A stretch of 64,000 nt of DNA from Regnicoccus frigidus (GTDB taxonomy: Bacteria > Cyanobacteriota > Cyanobacteriia > PCC-6307 > Cyanobiaceae), in NCBI GenBank assembly GCA_025194985.1, contig JAOANE010000031.1, forward strand, positions 155,106 to 219,105, given 5' to 3'. Position 1 is the first letter of the stretch. Each line of letters begins with the position of its first letter. The notes under the pieces were generated by a model that saw only the letters and a program-made list of their open reading frames with translations, was not told where the DNA came from and searched no databases. The position numbers and the translations under genes are program-made. Shown piece after piece: positions 8,129 through 16,546 of the stretch.

Positions 8129-8311
8129 TCAAGGCTTGTGGAGGCTGAGCAACTCGGCGCCATAGGCCTCACTGAAGCTGGCCTGCATCTGCCAGAGCTC
8201 CAACAAAGACTTCGAGATCCTGCGCAGATCTTCAATGTCCGTGCAGGCGTCGATCGCGCGGCCTTGGGCCTCGACGGCGAACTGACGGCTGAGGGGGAGG
8301 GTTTCAGTCAT
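8129..8311 (-). CDS. conserved-looking small helical protein, 60 aa
   Basis: An ATG-started frame encoding a soluble, amphipathic helical protein (starting MTETLPLSRQFAVEAQGRAI, with LRRISKSLLELWQMQASF in the middle). It resembles the short helical proteins common next to photosynthesis genes in Synechococcus-type genomes, but I cannot name the family. It is immediately upstream of the single-pass membrane protein gene. Confidence 0.6.
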   Translation of the reverse strand: MTETLPLSRQFAVEAQGRAIDACTDIEDLRRISKSLLELWQMQASFSEAYGAELLSLHKP

Positions 8312-8419
8312 GGGCCTCAGGGATTATTTCGAAATGATACGAAGTTTTGACGGCAACCGGCAGCAGGTTATCCGTACCAGAGCAATGAAAAACTTATGGG
8401 TGCGATGGTTGCCGGGTTG

Positions 8420-8626
8420 TCAGGCCGGCATCAGCTCCGCAATCCTGAGTTGATGGAGGGGAACGGAGAACGGAGGTGATCCTTGCCGGGAGAGCGGCCA
8501 GCGGCGCAGCCAGCAACGATCGGCATCAGCATCGAGGCTCAGAACTTGGTAGATGGTGTCGCCCTTGCTGGCCAAACGGACAAAGGCTCCTTGCTCAACG
8601 GGACCAGCGTGGTGTTCAAGCGTCAT
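8420..8626 (-). CDS. small hypothetical protein, 68 aa
   Basis: An ATG-started frame. The sequence looks like a small beta-barrel: FVRLASKGDTIYQVLSLDAD, then RCWLRRWPLSRQG and FSVPLHQLRIAEL. This alternation suggests a KOW- or SH3-like fold, but the assignment is only a visual impression. No partner is adjacent, and 8312-8419 is a short gap without features. Confidence 0.55.
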   Translation of the reverse strand: MTLEHHAGPVEQGAFVRLASKGDTIYQVLSLDADADRCWLRRWPLSRQGSPPFSVPLHQLRIAELMPA

Positions 8627-8723
8627 GGGGAAGCTCTACAACGAAGACAGGCAGGAATGGAAAGGCTCGACAACAGGCGGACCTGGAGCCGACGCACTTA
8701 ACGTAACGTTCTAAGTAGGAGTA

Positions 8724-8752
8724 TTGACAAGCATTCACAAGTCAGTCATCTC
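8724..8752 (+). promoter_or_regulatory. candidate promoter for the polyketide-synthase operon
   Basis: A perfect -35 hexamer TTGACA (8724-8729) is followed 17 bp later by a weak -10-like CATCTC. It lies about 75 bp upstream of the TTG used for the polyketide synthase. A palindrome AACGTAACGTT (8700-8710) sits just upstream. The weak -10 suggests that activation would be needed. Confidence 0.3.
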
Positions 8753-8823
8753 TTTGCTGAGACCCTGACCAAGCCGGATCAGGCGACTGCCGCAACCCGG
8801 TTTGCTTGGGATAGGGTTCTGGC

Positions 8824-10023
8824 TTGGCCGAGGGAATCGCTCACTGCGGTCAGAATGATGTCCCGCAATGCCAGATCGATTTCCGTGTCAGCTTGAAGCC
8901 CACTGTTCTCGAAGCGATCGCGACCGGCAACCCGCCGTACAGGAGGTCGCAGCAGGAGCTTGCCGCCTTCATGGCCCGCATCGAAGGATTGCCCGCAGGA
9001 CTTGAGGAACGCATCGCCTCCACCTTTCGGCGATCGGGCATCGAGCACCGCTACAGCTGCCTGGAGGATTTTGGCCAGGAGGAGGCGGATCATTTCAACT
9101 TTTTTCCAAACAACTGGCAGCTCTCGCCCCTACCGAGCACCGCGAAGCGCAACGATCTGTACAGCCGCCTGGCGCTGCCTCTGGCCGAAACGGTGGCCCG
9201 TGACGCACTGGCGCAGGCGGGCTGCAGCGCCGAGCAGATCACGCACCTGATTGTGGTGAGTTGCACCGGATTCTTCGCTCCAGGCCTCGATATCCAGCTG
9301 ATACAACGGCTGGGGATTCCGCCCAGCGCAGAGCGCAGCCTGATCGGTTTCATGGGCTGCAATGCGGCCTTCAACGGCCTGAAGCTGACCGATGCGATCT
9401 GCCGCGCCTCCCCAGCAAGCACCAGGGTGCTGATGGTCTGCGTGGAGCTCTGCACCCTGCATATGCAGCGTCCCGACAATGTGGAGAACGTGATCGTCAA
9501 CGCACTCTTCGGGGATGGGGCGGCCGCTGCCGTTCTCTCTTGCCGGGATCCCAAACGGGGTCAGCTGACCTATCGGGACAGCGCCTGCACGATCGCCGAG
9601 CACTCGCTTGAGGCGATGACCTGGGAGATCGGCGACACAGGCTTCCTGATGCAGTTGGCGGCCAGCGTTCCCCAGCGCATCCAGCACGCCCTTCCCGGTT
9701 TTCTTGAGCCCTGGTTGCAGCGCCATGGGCTCGATGCTTCTGGCATCGACCTCTGGGCTGTCCATCCCGGCGGCCGCCAGATCCTCGATCTGGTGCAACA
9801 AGGCCAAGCCCTGCCGACGCAAGCCCTCGAAGCCTCCTACGGGGTGCTGCGCGATTTCGGCAACATGAGCTCACCGACCATCCTGTTCATCTTGAAACAT
9901 TGGATGGCGTTGCCGCCCCAAAACCCTGCGGCGGCGCCACGCCAGGGGGTTGCCCTGGGGTTCGGGCCCGGCCTCTCGATCGAAGCTGCCCTGTTTCAAC
10001 ACTGCGACTCCGAAAGCCGATGA
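8824..10023 (+). CDS. type III polyketide synthase (chalcone/stilbene synthase-like)
   Basis: A 399-aa thiolase-fold enzyme that should condense an acyl-CoA starter with malonyl-CoA units. The catalytic triad is visible: Cys179 in GFMGCNAAFNGLK, His314 in DLWAVHPGGRQIL and Asn347 in RDFGNMSSPT. The GFGPG loop near the C-terminus is conserved. The TTG at 8824 is a poor start and adds about 22 residues before the usual family beginning (PTVLEAIATGNPP), so the true start may be a TTG near 8893. The stop overlaps the methyltransferase ATG (ATGA). As first gene of the operon it sets the product class: alkylpyrone, alkylresorcinol or a similar phenolic lipid. Confidence 0.92.
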   Translation: MAEGIAHCGQNDVPQCQIDFRVSLKPTVLEAIATGNPPYRRSQQELAAFMARIEGLPAGLEERIASTFRRSGIEHRYSCLEDFGQEEADHFNFFPNNWQLSPLPSTAKRNDLYSRLALPLAETVARDALAQAGCSAEQITHLIVVSCTGFFAPGLDIQLIQRLGIPPSAERSLIGFMGCNAAFNGLKLTDAICRASPASTRVLMVCVELCTLHMQRPDNVENVIVNALFGDGAAAAVLSCRDPKRGQLTYRDSACTIAEHSLEAMTWEIGDTGFLMQLAASVPQRIQHALPGFLEPWLQRHGLDASGIDLWAVHPGGRQILDLVQQGQALPTQALEASYGVLRDFGNMSSPTILFILKHWMALPPQNPAAAPRQGVALGFGPGLSIEAALFQHCDSESR

Positions 10024-10769
10024 CCTCCCCGCCGCCCCTGTTCCCCTCGTTCAAGGTCCGCACCGACCAGGACGAGCTGATGGATGATTTTTCGATCACC
10101 GATCAGCGGCTCACCAGTGCGCTCGATCAACTTCGCGTCGTCAATCAGACCCTGGGTGGCTACAGCGCCCCGATGAAGATCCTCAGACCCTTGCTGTTGC
10201 AGGCAACAGATCAACCGCTGCGGATCCTCGATCTCGGCACGGGGATCGCCGATTTTCCTGAATATCTCGTGCGTTGGGTCGCTCGGCATGCGCCCGGACG
10301 CAGCCTCGCGATCGTTGCGGTCGATGCCAATCCGGTCACCGTGGAGTACGCCCGCCAGGCGCTCTCCAGGCGGCTGCCCCCCGATCTGCAGCCCTCCATC
10401 AGAGTGGATGTGGCTGATGCCCTGGCGCTGCCCTACCCCGAGCAGTCCTTCGATGTGGTGATCGCTTCGATGTTTCTGCACCACTTCGCCCATGCCAAGG
10501 CGGTACATGTGATGGAGAGCATGGGGCGGCTGGCGCGCCGCGGAATCCTGATCAACGATCTGCAGCGCCACCCCCTGGCCTACGCCGGCATCTATGGGCT
10601 CACGCGCTTGCTGCAGGCTTCGGAGATGATGCAGAACGACGGCCCCATCTCAGTTCTGCGGGGTTTCGAGGCCAGGGAACTCCAAGCGATCGCCACAGAA
10701 GCCGGGCTCGAGCACGTTTCGATTCAATGGTGCTGGGCTTTTCGCTGGCTACTGAGCACCATCCGCTGA
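10020..10769 (+). CDS. class I SAM-dependent methyltransferase
   Basis: About 249 aa. Motif I is ILDLGTGIADFPEYL, followed by an acidic loop (VAVDANPVTVEYAR) and the motif DVVIASMFLHHF. The C-terminal half is helical and carries QWCWAFRWLLS. It most likely methylates the polyketide made by the upstream enzyme, on O or C. The start is fixed by the 4-bp ATGA overlap with the synthase stop; a longer upstream frame is only the synthase read in another phase. Confidence 0.88.
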   Translation: MTSPPPLFPSFKVRTDQDELMDDFSITDQRLTSALDQLRVVNQTLGGYSAPMKILRPLLLQATDQPLRILDLGTGIADFPEYLVRWVARHAPGRSLAIVAVDANPVTVEYARQALSRRLPPDLQPSIRVDVADALALPYPEQSFDVVIASMFLHHFAHAKAVHVMESMGRLARRGILINDLQRHPLAYAGIYGLTRLLQASEMMQNDGPISVLRGFEARELQAIATEAGLEHVSIQWCWAFRWLLSTIR

Positions 10770-10781
10770 ACCGGCGCCCCT

Positions 10782-11936
10782 ATGACCCTCCACGACGCGA
10801 TCATCATCGGGGCTGGCCTGGCTGGTTCAAGCATGGCCATCCAGCTGGCTGAACGGGGCCACTCGGTGCTGCTGCTGGAGCAACAGCATTTCCCGCTGCA
10901 CAAACTCTGCGGCGAATTCCTCTCTGTTGAGGTCACCGAGATCTTCGGGCGCCTTGGCATCCTCGACGCGGTGCGCACGGCCGGCGCGGTGCCGATTCAG
11001 AAGGCCAGCCTCAGCACCAGCACGGGGGAGTCATTCGACGGCCAGCTGCCCGGCACGGCGCTGGGGCTGAGCCGCTACGCCCTCGATAAAATCCTCTGGG
11101 ACCGCGCCTCTGAAGCCGGAGCCCGCTGCCTTGATCGCACGCCCGTCACCGCGGTCAGGGGCAGCTTGGACGACGGCTTCGTGGTGAGCACAGCCGATCG
11201 TCAGTACCGCTCAAAGCTGGTGTTCGGGGCCTATGGCAAGCGCTCCCGGCTGGACGGACAACTGGGGCGTGCCTTTGCCGCCAAGCCCAGTCCGTTCGTG
11301 GCCGGCAAGGCCCACTACCGAGGCCATCACAACGTCAAGGCGGTGGAGCTGCACGCCTTCCCGGGGGGGTATTGCGGTCTCTCAGCGATTGAATCAGGCC
11401 TGATCAACGTCTGCTGGATCGGCCACGCCGGCCTGATGCAGGCAGCGGCAGGACCGGCCAGATCGAGCCGAGGGGAGCTGTCCTCGCTGGCGGTACTCCG
11501 CCGCAATCATTTCCTGGCCAGCCGCCTGCAGGGGATGGACCGCGTCGGTGGATCGTCGCGATCCTTGAGCCGGATCAGCTTTGCCTTGAAGGGTCACTTC
11601 GACCGGGATGTCTGGATGATCGGCGACACCGCCGGCATGATTGCGCCGCTCTGCGGTGACGGCATGGCCATGGCCCTCGGCTCCGCTGACTTGGCCGCCC
11701 CGATCGCCAAGGCCTTTCTAAGCAACTCCCTGGACTCCAGCGTGCTGCGCAGGCGCTACCGCAGCGATTGGAACCGGGTGTTCCGGCGGCGACTGCAGCT
11801 GGGCCGTTGCCTGCACCAAGGGTTCCTGCATCCCTCCATCGCCCGGCTAGCGGTGGGGCTGTGCAACCGCCAACCGGCGCTCGGCAACGCCCTGATCCGC
11901 GCCACCCGGGGGTCGGTGCAGGCCTGGGCGCTTTGA
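10782..11936 (+). CDS. FAD-dependent oxidoreductase (geranylgeranyl-reductase/monooxygenase-like)
   Basis: A 384-aa flavoprotein with a Rossmann dinucleotide motif at the N-terminus (IIIGAGLAGSSMAIQLAERG) and the second FAD motif VWMIGDTAGMIAPLCGDGMA at about residues 284-303. The LCGEFLS segment near residue 47 is typical of this reductase/hydroxylase group. It lies 12 bp after the methyltransferase and probably oxidises or reduces the same polyketide. In Streptomyces, a type III synthase, a methyltransferase and a flavoprotein hydroxylase together make phenolic lipids (srsA-srsB-srsC); this cluster has the same enzyme classes. Confidence 0.9.
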   Translation: MTLHDAIIIGAGLAGSSMAIQLAERGHSVLLLEQQHFPLHKLCGEFLSVEVTEIFGRLGILDAVRTAGAVPIQKASLSTSTGESFDGQLPGTALGLSRYALDKILWDRASEAGARCLDRTPVTAVRGSLDDGFVVSTADRQYRSKLVFGAYGKRSRLDGQLGRAFAAKPSPFVAGKAHYRGHHNVKAVELHAFPGGYCGLSAIESGLINVCWIGHAGLMQAAAGPARSSRGELSSLAVLRRNHFLASRLQGMDRVGGSSRSLSRISFALKGHFDRDVWMIGDTAGMIAPLCGDGMAMALGSADLAAPIAKAFLSNSLDSSVLRRRYRSDWNRVFRRRLQLGRCLHQGFLHPSIARLAVGLCNRQPALGNALIRATRGSVQAWAL

Positions 11937-11946
11937 TCGGACCGTG

Positions 11947-12687
11947 ATGTCTAGATTTAGCGACTCGGCCTTGCCCCCGAAGGCCTGCCTTCAGGCTTTT
12001 GGTTGGATGCTGCGTGGGCTGAAGGAGACCTACGGCTGGCCAGGACTGACGGGACTCGAACCCGGCGCCTTGATCCAATTGTTGGAACGCTCTGCCAAAG
12101 ACCGCAGCGAGGCTGAGCTGGTTGACCGTGTCGATCCGCTGATTCGGGCCGGCTGGATGGATCTGCTCGCTGCGCCGCGATCGGAGCGAGCGGCCCTCGC
12201 GGCAGCTGTGGCTGGCCGGATCGGCGTATCAGCAAGTGCCTTGACCCCGCTGGCCGATGCCTGCAGGCGCAGTCTCGCCCTGGGCTTCGGGGAACGGCGA
12301 GCGGCCACGGCGCCAGCTCGCCAAGGCCAGCAGGGCTGGATCGGCTTTGCGATCGCGACGATCCTGGTCGCCGCCGCAGGCTTTGTGCTCGCCGTTGAGG
12401 CAGGCCGTGGCCGCCTTGAGGTGGTGGGCCTGCGGGAGCGCAATCAGAGTCAGCAGGAAGAAATCGAAAAGTTGGAGGAGGCCCTCGCCCAGGCCCGCAA
12501 CTCCCTGCAGCAGCTCGAATCATCAGCCGCGGCAGCGGTCCCGGCCAGTCCGCCGTCCCGCCTGCCGGAAGCCCCCCCCCGATCCCTGGCCGATGGACAG
12601 TCAAAGCAGCACGACGTTCAGCAGCACGGAGCGCTGGAGTGGCTGCGAGACACTCCCAGCAGGGCCGGATCTGCCCCGCCCTGGTGA
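11947..12687 (+). CDS. membrane-anchored coiled-coil protein, hypothetical
   Basis: About 246 aa. The N-terminal cytoplasmic part is helical (QAFGWMLRGLKETYGWPGL onward). One transmembrane helix (GFAIATILVAAAGFVLAVEA) lies near residues 140-160, followed by a coiled coil (NQSQQEEIEKLEEALAQARN) and a Pro/Ala-rich tail. The topology suggests a tether that reaches the periplasm. No family is recognised. It starts 10 bp after the flavoprotein gene and its 3' end overlaps the next gene in another frame, so it belongs to the operon. Confidence 0.7.
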   Translation: MSRFSDSALPPKACLQAFGWMLRGLKETYGWPGLTGLEPGALIQLLERSAKDRSEAELVDRVDPLIRAGWMDLLAAPRSERAALAAAVAGRIGVSASALTPLADACRRSLALGFGERRAATAPARQGQQGWIGFAIATILVAAAGFVLAVEAGRGRLEVVGLRERNQSQQEEIEKLEEALAQARNSLQQLESSAAAAVPASPPSRLPEAPPRSLADGQSKQHDVQQHGALEWLRDTPSRAGSAPPW

Positions 12688-12892
12688 CGTGTGGTGGCCC
12701 GTCGTCGGCGGACCTGAAACACTCGAGGCGGTGCGCCGCCATTGCCGCTCGGAGGCGTCGACAACCTCCGACGGACGGACCGAAGTGGCCCGTTTCCCCG
12801 ATCTTGAAGGTGCCGAACGGTTTGCCAGCAGGATCACGGCTGACCCCAGGCACGGGTTCATCTTTCGGGTCGGAGAACGTACGCTGTTTTGA
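12593..12892 (+). CDS. small hypothetical protein overlapping its neighbour out of frame
   Basis: A 99-aa frame starting at an ATG inside the tail of the previous gene (95-bp overlap) and ending in TGA, which touches the ATG of the ExbB-like gene. The last 60 residues look structured: WWPVVGGPETLEAVRRHC, then VARFPDLEGAERFASRI and GFIFRVGERTLF. This alternation loosely recalls SPOR-type domains, but I cannot claim that. Alternatively, it and the upstream gene were once a single protein separated by a frameshift. Confidence 0.55.
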   Translation: MDSQSSTTFSSTERWSGCETLPAGPDLPRPGDVWWPVVGGPETLEAVRRHCRSEASTTSDGRTEVARFPDLEGAERFASRITADPRHGFIFRVGERTLF

Positions 12893-13728
12893 TGGCTGTT
12901 TCAACCATCCCCGCCACGGCTGAGCGGGGGGAGACCTATCCCGGCCTGCTTGAACTACCGGCACGGCGCTGGATCGAATCCTCCTCCCTGCTATCGATCG
13001 TGATCGGCGTCACGCTCACCCTGGTGGTTGTGATGCTGCTCTTTCCCTATCGCGGCAGTGTGCTCGGATCCTTCCTGCTGGATCGGGGCCTCACCCAGCC
13101 GCTCTGCTTGGCTATCGCCTTCACGGTGGTGGATTATTGCGGCCGTCGCCTGCTGGCCAGCCGCCGCGAACGTCGCCACGTCGGCAGAGACTGGATGCCT
13201 CGCGGCCTTGTTGATCTGAGGCCCTTGGATTCCGATGTCCAGACCATGCTTGTGCTGTTGTCCCAACGCCGCACGGTGATCTCGAATCGTCTCTGTCGTC
13301 TGCTGCGTTGTTTTCAGGATTCGCGCTCCAGGCAGGTCACCCGCGAGCTGCACCAAGACGACATCGCCCTGACCCAATCTGATATCGAAGACAGCTATCT
13401 GGTGACGCGCACGATGATCTGGGTGCTGCCGATGCTGGGTTTTCTCGGCACGGTGCTGGGCATCTCCACCTCGATCGGCGGCTTCACAGGCCTGCTGGCC
13501 AATATCGATGATCTCGAAACCGTGAAGGCCAGCCTGACGGCGGTGACCGGGGGCCTCTCCACCGCCTTTGACACCACCCTGCTCGGCATTGTCACGGCGG
13601 TGCTCTGCATGGTGCTGATGAGCATCGCCGAGCGGGGAGAGCACCAGCTGGCCGGCGATATCGAGGCCTCCATCAACGACGGCTTTTTCCCCAGGCTCAG
13701 CGGCGATGCGACGAACCCGCCGGCGTAA
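12892..13728 (+). CDS. MotA/TolQ/ExbB-family proton channel protein
   Basis: About 278 aa with the family pattern of three to four membrane helices: two near the N-terminus (SIVIGVTLTLVVVMLLF and PLCLAIAFTVVDYCG), a cytoplasmic helical region, then the conserved pair LPMLGFLGTVLGISTSIGGF and GGLSTAFDTTLLGIVTAVL. These pore helices conduct ions to energise a partner across the envelope. It starts at the ATG overlapping the previous stop and is followed by two ExbD-like genes, so a complete stator is encoded. No TonB, TolA or flagellar gene is adjacent. Confidence 0.88.
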   Translation: MAVSTIPATAERGETYPGLLELPARRWIESSSLLSIVIGVTLTLVVVMLLFPYRGSVLGSFLLDRGLTQPLCLAIAFTVVDYCGRRLLASRRERRHVGRDWMPRGLVDLRPLDSDVQTMLVLLSQRRTVISNRLCRLLRCFQDSRSRQVTRELHQDDIALTQSDIEDSYLVTRTMIWVLPMLGFLGTVLGISTSIGGFTGLLANIDDLETVKASLTAVTGGLSTAFDTTLLGIVTAVLCMVLMSIAERGEHQLAGDIEASINDGFFPRLSGDATNPPA

Positions 13729-14197
13729 CCGCCAGTCGGTGGAGTTGATCGGCTTCCTCGACATCCTCAGCGCCGTGATGGTGATCATCCTGATCGTGAT
13801 TTCAGTGCTGGCGCTCTCCCTGGGATCGGGATCGCCGCAGCAAGCCCAGAGCCAGCCAAAGCCCGCCACACCTGAGCCAGTCGAGCCCACACCAGTGGCC
13901 CTGGTGGAGTTGGTCACGGCCGGAGGCACGCCGGTGCACACCCCCACCAGCTTCCTGCTCTGCCGAGCCGGACAAGTCGAGCGGCACGATCCTGTCAGTG
14001 GCGAAATCACCGATCGCTGGGATCTGGACCTGGTCAGCCCAACAACGATTGCCAAAGAGATCAAGACGGCCAACATCTACCTGGCGGTGGCAGGAAGTTG
14101 TTTTGACGACCTCGATAGCCTGGTCATCGCCCTGCGCAGCTCAGGCTCCAGCCTCGGTTACGAGCCGGTGGAGGAGTCAGCACGGCGGCCATGGTGA
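13706..14197 (+). CDS. ExbD/TolR-like protein (first copy)
   Basis: A 163-aa protein. A short basic N-terminus is followed by one transmembrane helix carrying the key acidic residue (ELIGFLDILSAVMVIILIVI), then a Pro-rich linker and a periplasmic domain of about 110 residues. The topology matches ExbD/TolR, whose membrane Asp takes part in proton flow. It overlaps the ExbB-like gene by 23 bp. The periplasmic domain is not recognisable as the usual ExbD fold, so it may have its own binding role. Confidence 0.8.
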   Translation: MRRTRRRNRQSVELIGFLDILSAVMVIILIVISVLALSLGSGSPQQAQSQPKPATPEPVEPTPVALVELVTAGGTPVHTPTSFLLCRAGQVERHDPVSGEITDRWDLDLVSPTTIAKEIKTANIYLAVAGSCFDDLDSLVIALRSSGSSLGYEPVEESARRPW

Positions 14198-14223
14198 GCA
14201 GGCGGTCATGGTGAGCAGACGGG
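14190..14223. repeat. 17-bp tandem duplication spanning the second ExbD start
   Basis: Units 14190-14206 and 14207-14223 match at 15 of 17 bases and each contains an ATGGTGAGCAG sequence. The duplication therefore creates two candidate ATG codons (14191 and 14208) in different frames. The one at 14208 is in frame with the long ExbD-like protein. Confidence 0.85.
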
Positions 14224-14810
14224 CACGGCACCGGGCGGGAGTTGATTTGTCGCTGGACTCCCTGATTGACGTGTTCATGAACGTGCTCGGGGTGCTGATG
14301 ATCACCGCCATGGTGGTTGCGCTCTCTGCCAGGGGCCCGGGCCAATCCACTGCAAAGGAAGAAACTGCCAAGGAAGAGACTGCGAAACCCGAACCAGAAC
14401 CACCTCGCGTTGCCAAGCCAGAGCCGATTCGGCTGCAACTGCCCCAGCTGCAGCAATCGTTCACCCAGCCGCTTTATGTGCTGTTGACCGCAGAGGGGTT
14501 ACGGCCAGTCGACAGCAGCGACCTTTCGCAACTGGAGCGCTATTTCGTCTTGGAGGAGATGGGATCTTCACTGCGAATGGAGCCCCGCCTGGGCCAGGTG
14601 ATGGGACGCGACGCGTTCCAGCAGTGGCTGCGGGGCTTTGATCCCAGCCAACGGCATGTCACCGCCCTGATCAGCCCGGATGGGGTGAGGTTCTACCGCA
14701 ATCTGCGCGCGGTTACCGCTGCGGCTGGATTTCGCTCCGGATGGCTGGATCATCAGACCAACATGATCGTGCTGGGCAGTGGAGGACGGTCTGGATCAGA
14801 CGTGCAATGA
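14208..14810 (+). CDS. ExbD/TolR-like protein (second copy)
   Basis: About 200 aa. It starts at the ATG at 14208 inside a tandem duplication. A basic N-terminus leads into one transmembrane helix with the conserved acidic position (LIDVFMNVLGVLMITAMVV), then a Lys/Glu/Pro-rich linker containing the repeated AKEET and a periplasmic domain with RNLRAVTAAAGF near the end. It is the last gene of the eight-gene unit. Two different ExbD partners beside one ExbB suggest a hetero-oligomeric stator. Confidence 0.8.
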   Translation: MVSRRARHRAGVDLSLDSLIDVFMNVLGVLMITAMVVALSARGPGQSTAKEETAKEETAKPEPEPPRVAKPEPIRLQLPQLQQSFTQPLYVLLTAEGLRPVDSSDLSQLERYFVLEEMGSSLRMEPRLGQVMGRDAFQQWLRGFDPSQRHVTALISPDGVRFYRNLRAVTAAAGFRSGWLDHQTNMIVLGSGGRSGSDVQ

Positions 14811-14844
14811 CCCCAGATCAGAGCGGCTGGAGGAGCGCAGGGCT

Positions 14845-15216
14845 TCAGTCGTCAGCCTCTTCACTTGCACCAGCAGGCAACAGACGAATCTGCTTTTTGC
14901 CCAACTTGATCTCGAATTCATCGCCGGGCTGGAGGCCCAGCAAGGCGGTATAGGCCTTGCCAATCAGCAGATTGCCGTTGAACTGCACCTTGGTGACGTA
15001 GCTGAGCTTGCGCCCACCCTGGCCCACACCAGCTCCGCCAGTGGTGCCAAGGCTGACGCCTTTGGCCTCAAGAAGCGCTTCGTAGAAGGCCGTGAAGTTC
15101 AGGCGCTCGGTTCCGTCTTTCTTGACGCTCACATAACCAGCAGCCCTGACAAGCTCTGATTTGCCGACATCACCCAACTCCTTGACTTTGGTCAGCAGGT
15201 CAGATCCGGTAAGCAT
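14845..15216 (-). CDS. cyanobacterial AbrB-like transcriptional regulator
   Basis: A 123-aa protein. The N-terminal half starts MLTGSDLLTKVKELGDVGKS and the C-terminal half holds the AbrB-like swapped-hairpin region (FNGNLLIGKAYTALLGLQPGDEFEI) followed by a Lys-rich segment. CyAbrB proteins act as global regulators of carbon and nitrogen metabolism in cyanobacteria; this assignment rests on the family pattern. A longer frame upstream to 15522 has no credible start. The gene converges with the ExbD unit and diverges from the EamA gene. Confidence 0.88.
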   Translation of the reverse strand: MLTGSDLLTKVKELGDVGKSELVRAAGYVSVKKDGTERLNFTAFYEALLEAKGVSLGTTGGAGVGQGGRKLSYVTKVQFNGNLLIGKAYTALLGLQPGDEFEIKLGKKQIRLLPAGASEEADD

Positions 15217-15417
15217 GGAATGAATGGAATTGCTCCTGCATAAGGTAGCAACACAAGCTGATGGCTGACTAGCCCCAAATCGAAAACTTCCAGATGAACG
15301 CACCTTCAAGCTCTGCGGCCACTGCGATCGGATCGCAGCAGAATCGATCGGAATGAATGATCCTGACGGCCCAGCCAGGCGAGGATCAAGGCCGAGCTTC
15401 CCCACGTTTGATCCCCT

Positions 15418-16386
15418 GTGACTCCTCTCCTCTGGCGCGGCGCTGTTCCCCTTGGGTTGTATGTGCTGCTCAAGGGCCTGAATGCAACGGTGCTGAAGGG
15501 TTTGCAGGAGATGGGTGCCCAACGGCTGGTTGACGGTGAGAATCCGATCAGCTTCTGCAATGTTTTCTTTCTGGCCCAGATGATCGTGGGCCTGGCGGTG
15601 ATGCTGCCTGGGCGCAGGCAGCTGGGCCTCGACCTAGCCCGGCTCATGCCGAGCGATCGCCGGCTGCTGGCTGTAGATGCCTTCCTGGGGTTGTTTCTTG
15701 GGCCGGTCGCCTATTACTTCGCCCTGAGTTCCCTCTCGGTGATCAGCCAGACCCTGATCTTCGCCCTGGTGCTGCCGGTGTCCGCCCTGCTGGCCCAGCG
15801 CTTGCTGGCGGAGCCGCTCCCGGATGGCTTCGGCGTGAGCTTCGGCCTGATTGGCCTGGGTTTGCTGCTGGCCAACCTGGCCGGCGGCGCCGTGGGTGGT
15901 GGCGGCATGGGCGCGGCAATGGACAACCTGGCCGGCGTGAGCTGGGCCCTGCTGGGGGTACTGGCCTTTTCCGGCGCGGCGGTGACAGGCCGAAGGATCG
16001 CGTCAAAAGGTTGGTCCGGGGCGCTCACCGTGGGCCTGGCCTCCACCGTGAGCGCCCTGATCTTCGGCCTTCTGGCCCTGCTGCTGTTTGGACCTAGTCA
16101 CTTCGTGCTGCTGCAGCTGTGGTGGGTGGTGGGCGTGATCGGTCTCTACGGCCTGACGCTCTCGCTGGGCAGTGAGCTGGCCCTGCGCCGCGCCTACGCC
16201 GAGCTGCCTGTGGCCACGGTTTCGCTCTGGGGCAGCCTGACGATCGTGGTGGCGGTGCTGAGTGCGGCCCTGCTGCTCGGCGAGCAGATCTCAGCCCCGA
16301 CCCTGGCGGGTGTCGGCTTGCTCCTGCTCGGTGTCAGCCGTGAGCACTGGCACCGACGGCTGGTCTCCGGGCTCAGGCGCCCCTGA
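15418..16386 (+). CDS. EamA/DMT-superfamily transporter
   Basis: A 322-aa protein with about ten transmembrane helices in two EamA halves. The first half has VAYYFALSSLSVISQTLIF, and the second ends ATVSLWGSLTIVVAVLSAAL followed by LLGEQISAPTLAGVGLLLLG, the usual DMT C-terminal motif. It starts with GTG at 15418. The substrate (metabolite or amino-acid efflux) cannot be predicted. A divergent promoter region of 200 bp separates it from the AbrB-like gene. Confidence 0.85.
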   Translation: MTPLLWRGAVPLGLYVLLKGLNATVLKGLQEMGAQRLVDGENPISFCNVFFLAQMIVGLAVMLPGRRQLGLDLARLMPSDRRLLAVDAFLGLFLGPVAYYFALSSLSVISQTLIFALVLPVSALLAQRLLAEPLPDGFGVSFGLIGLGLLLANLAGGAVGGGGMGAAMDNLAGVSWALLGVLAFSGAAVTGRRIASKGWSGALTVGLASTVSALIFGLLALLLFGPSHFVLLQLWWVVGVIGLYGLTLSLGSELALRRAYAELPVATVSLWGSLTIVVAVLSAALLLGEQISAPTLAGVGLLLLGVSREHWHRRLVSGLRRP

Positions 16387-16452
16387 GGAGGCCACCAGGG
16401 AGTGGATGAAAGGGTGAGAAGTCCGGCGTAGGCCCGCTGGAGCTGTGGCGGA

Positions 16453-16533
16453 TCACGCCTGCGCTTCGGCGAGAGCTTCGTGGATATCGTTGAGGAGGTC
16501 GGTGACGGCTAACGCCACCTTGATTTCAGCCAT
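16453..16533 (-). CDS. possible 26-aa small protein
   Basis: A short minus-strand frame with ATG and TGA encodes an acidic helical peptide starting MAEIKVALAVTDLLNDIHEA. It occupies the otherwise empty 160-bp gap between the EamA gene and the DCC gene. The amphipathic, alanine-rich composition looks protein-like, but no family or ribosome-binding site supports it firmly. Confidence 0.3.
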   Translation of the reverse strand: MAEIKVALAVTDLLNDIHEALAEAQA

Positions 16534-16546
16534 TTCAACTTGACCC

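Noticed and set aside
12892..14810. A Zorya-type phage defence system (ZorA/ZorB)
   Set aside because: The ExbD-like proteins lack the OmpA-type peptidoglycan-binding domain of ZorB, and no ZorC/D/E helicase or nuclease gene is adjacent.
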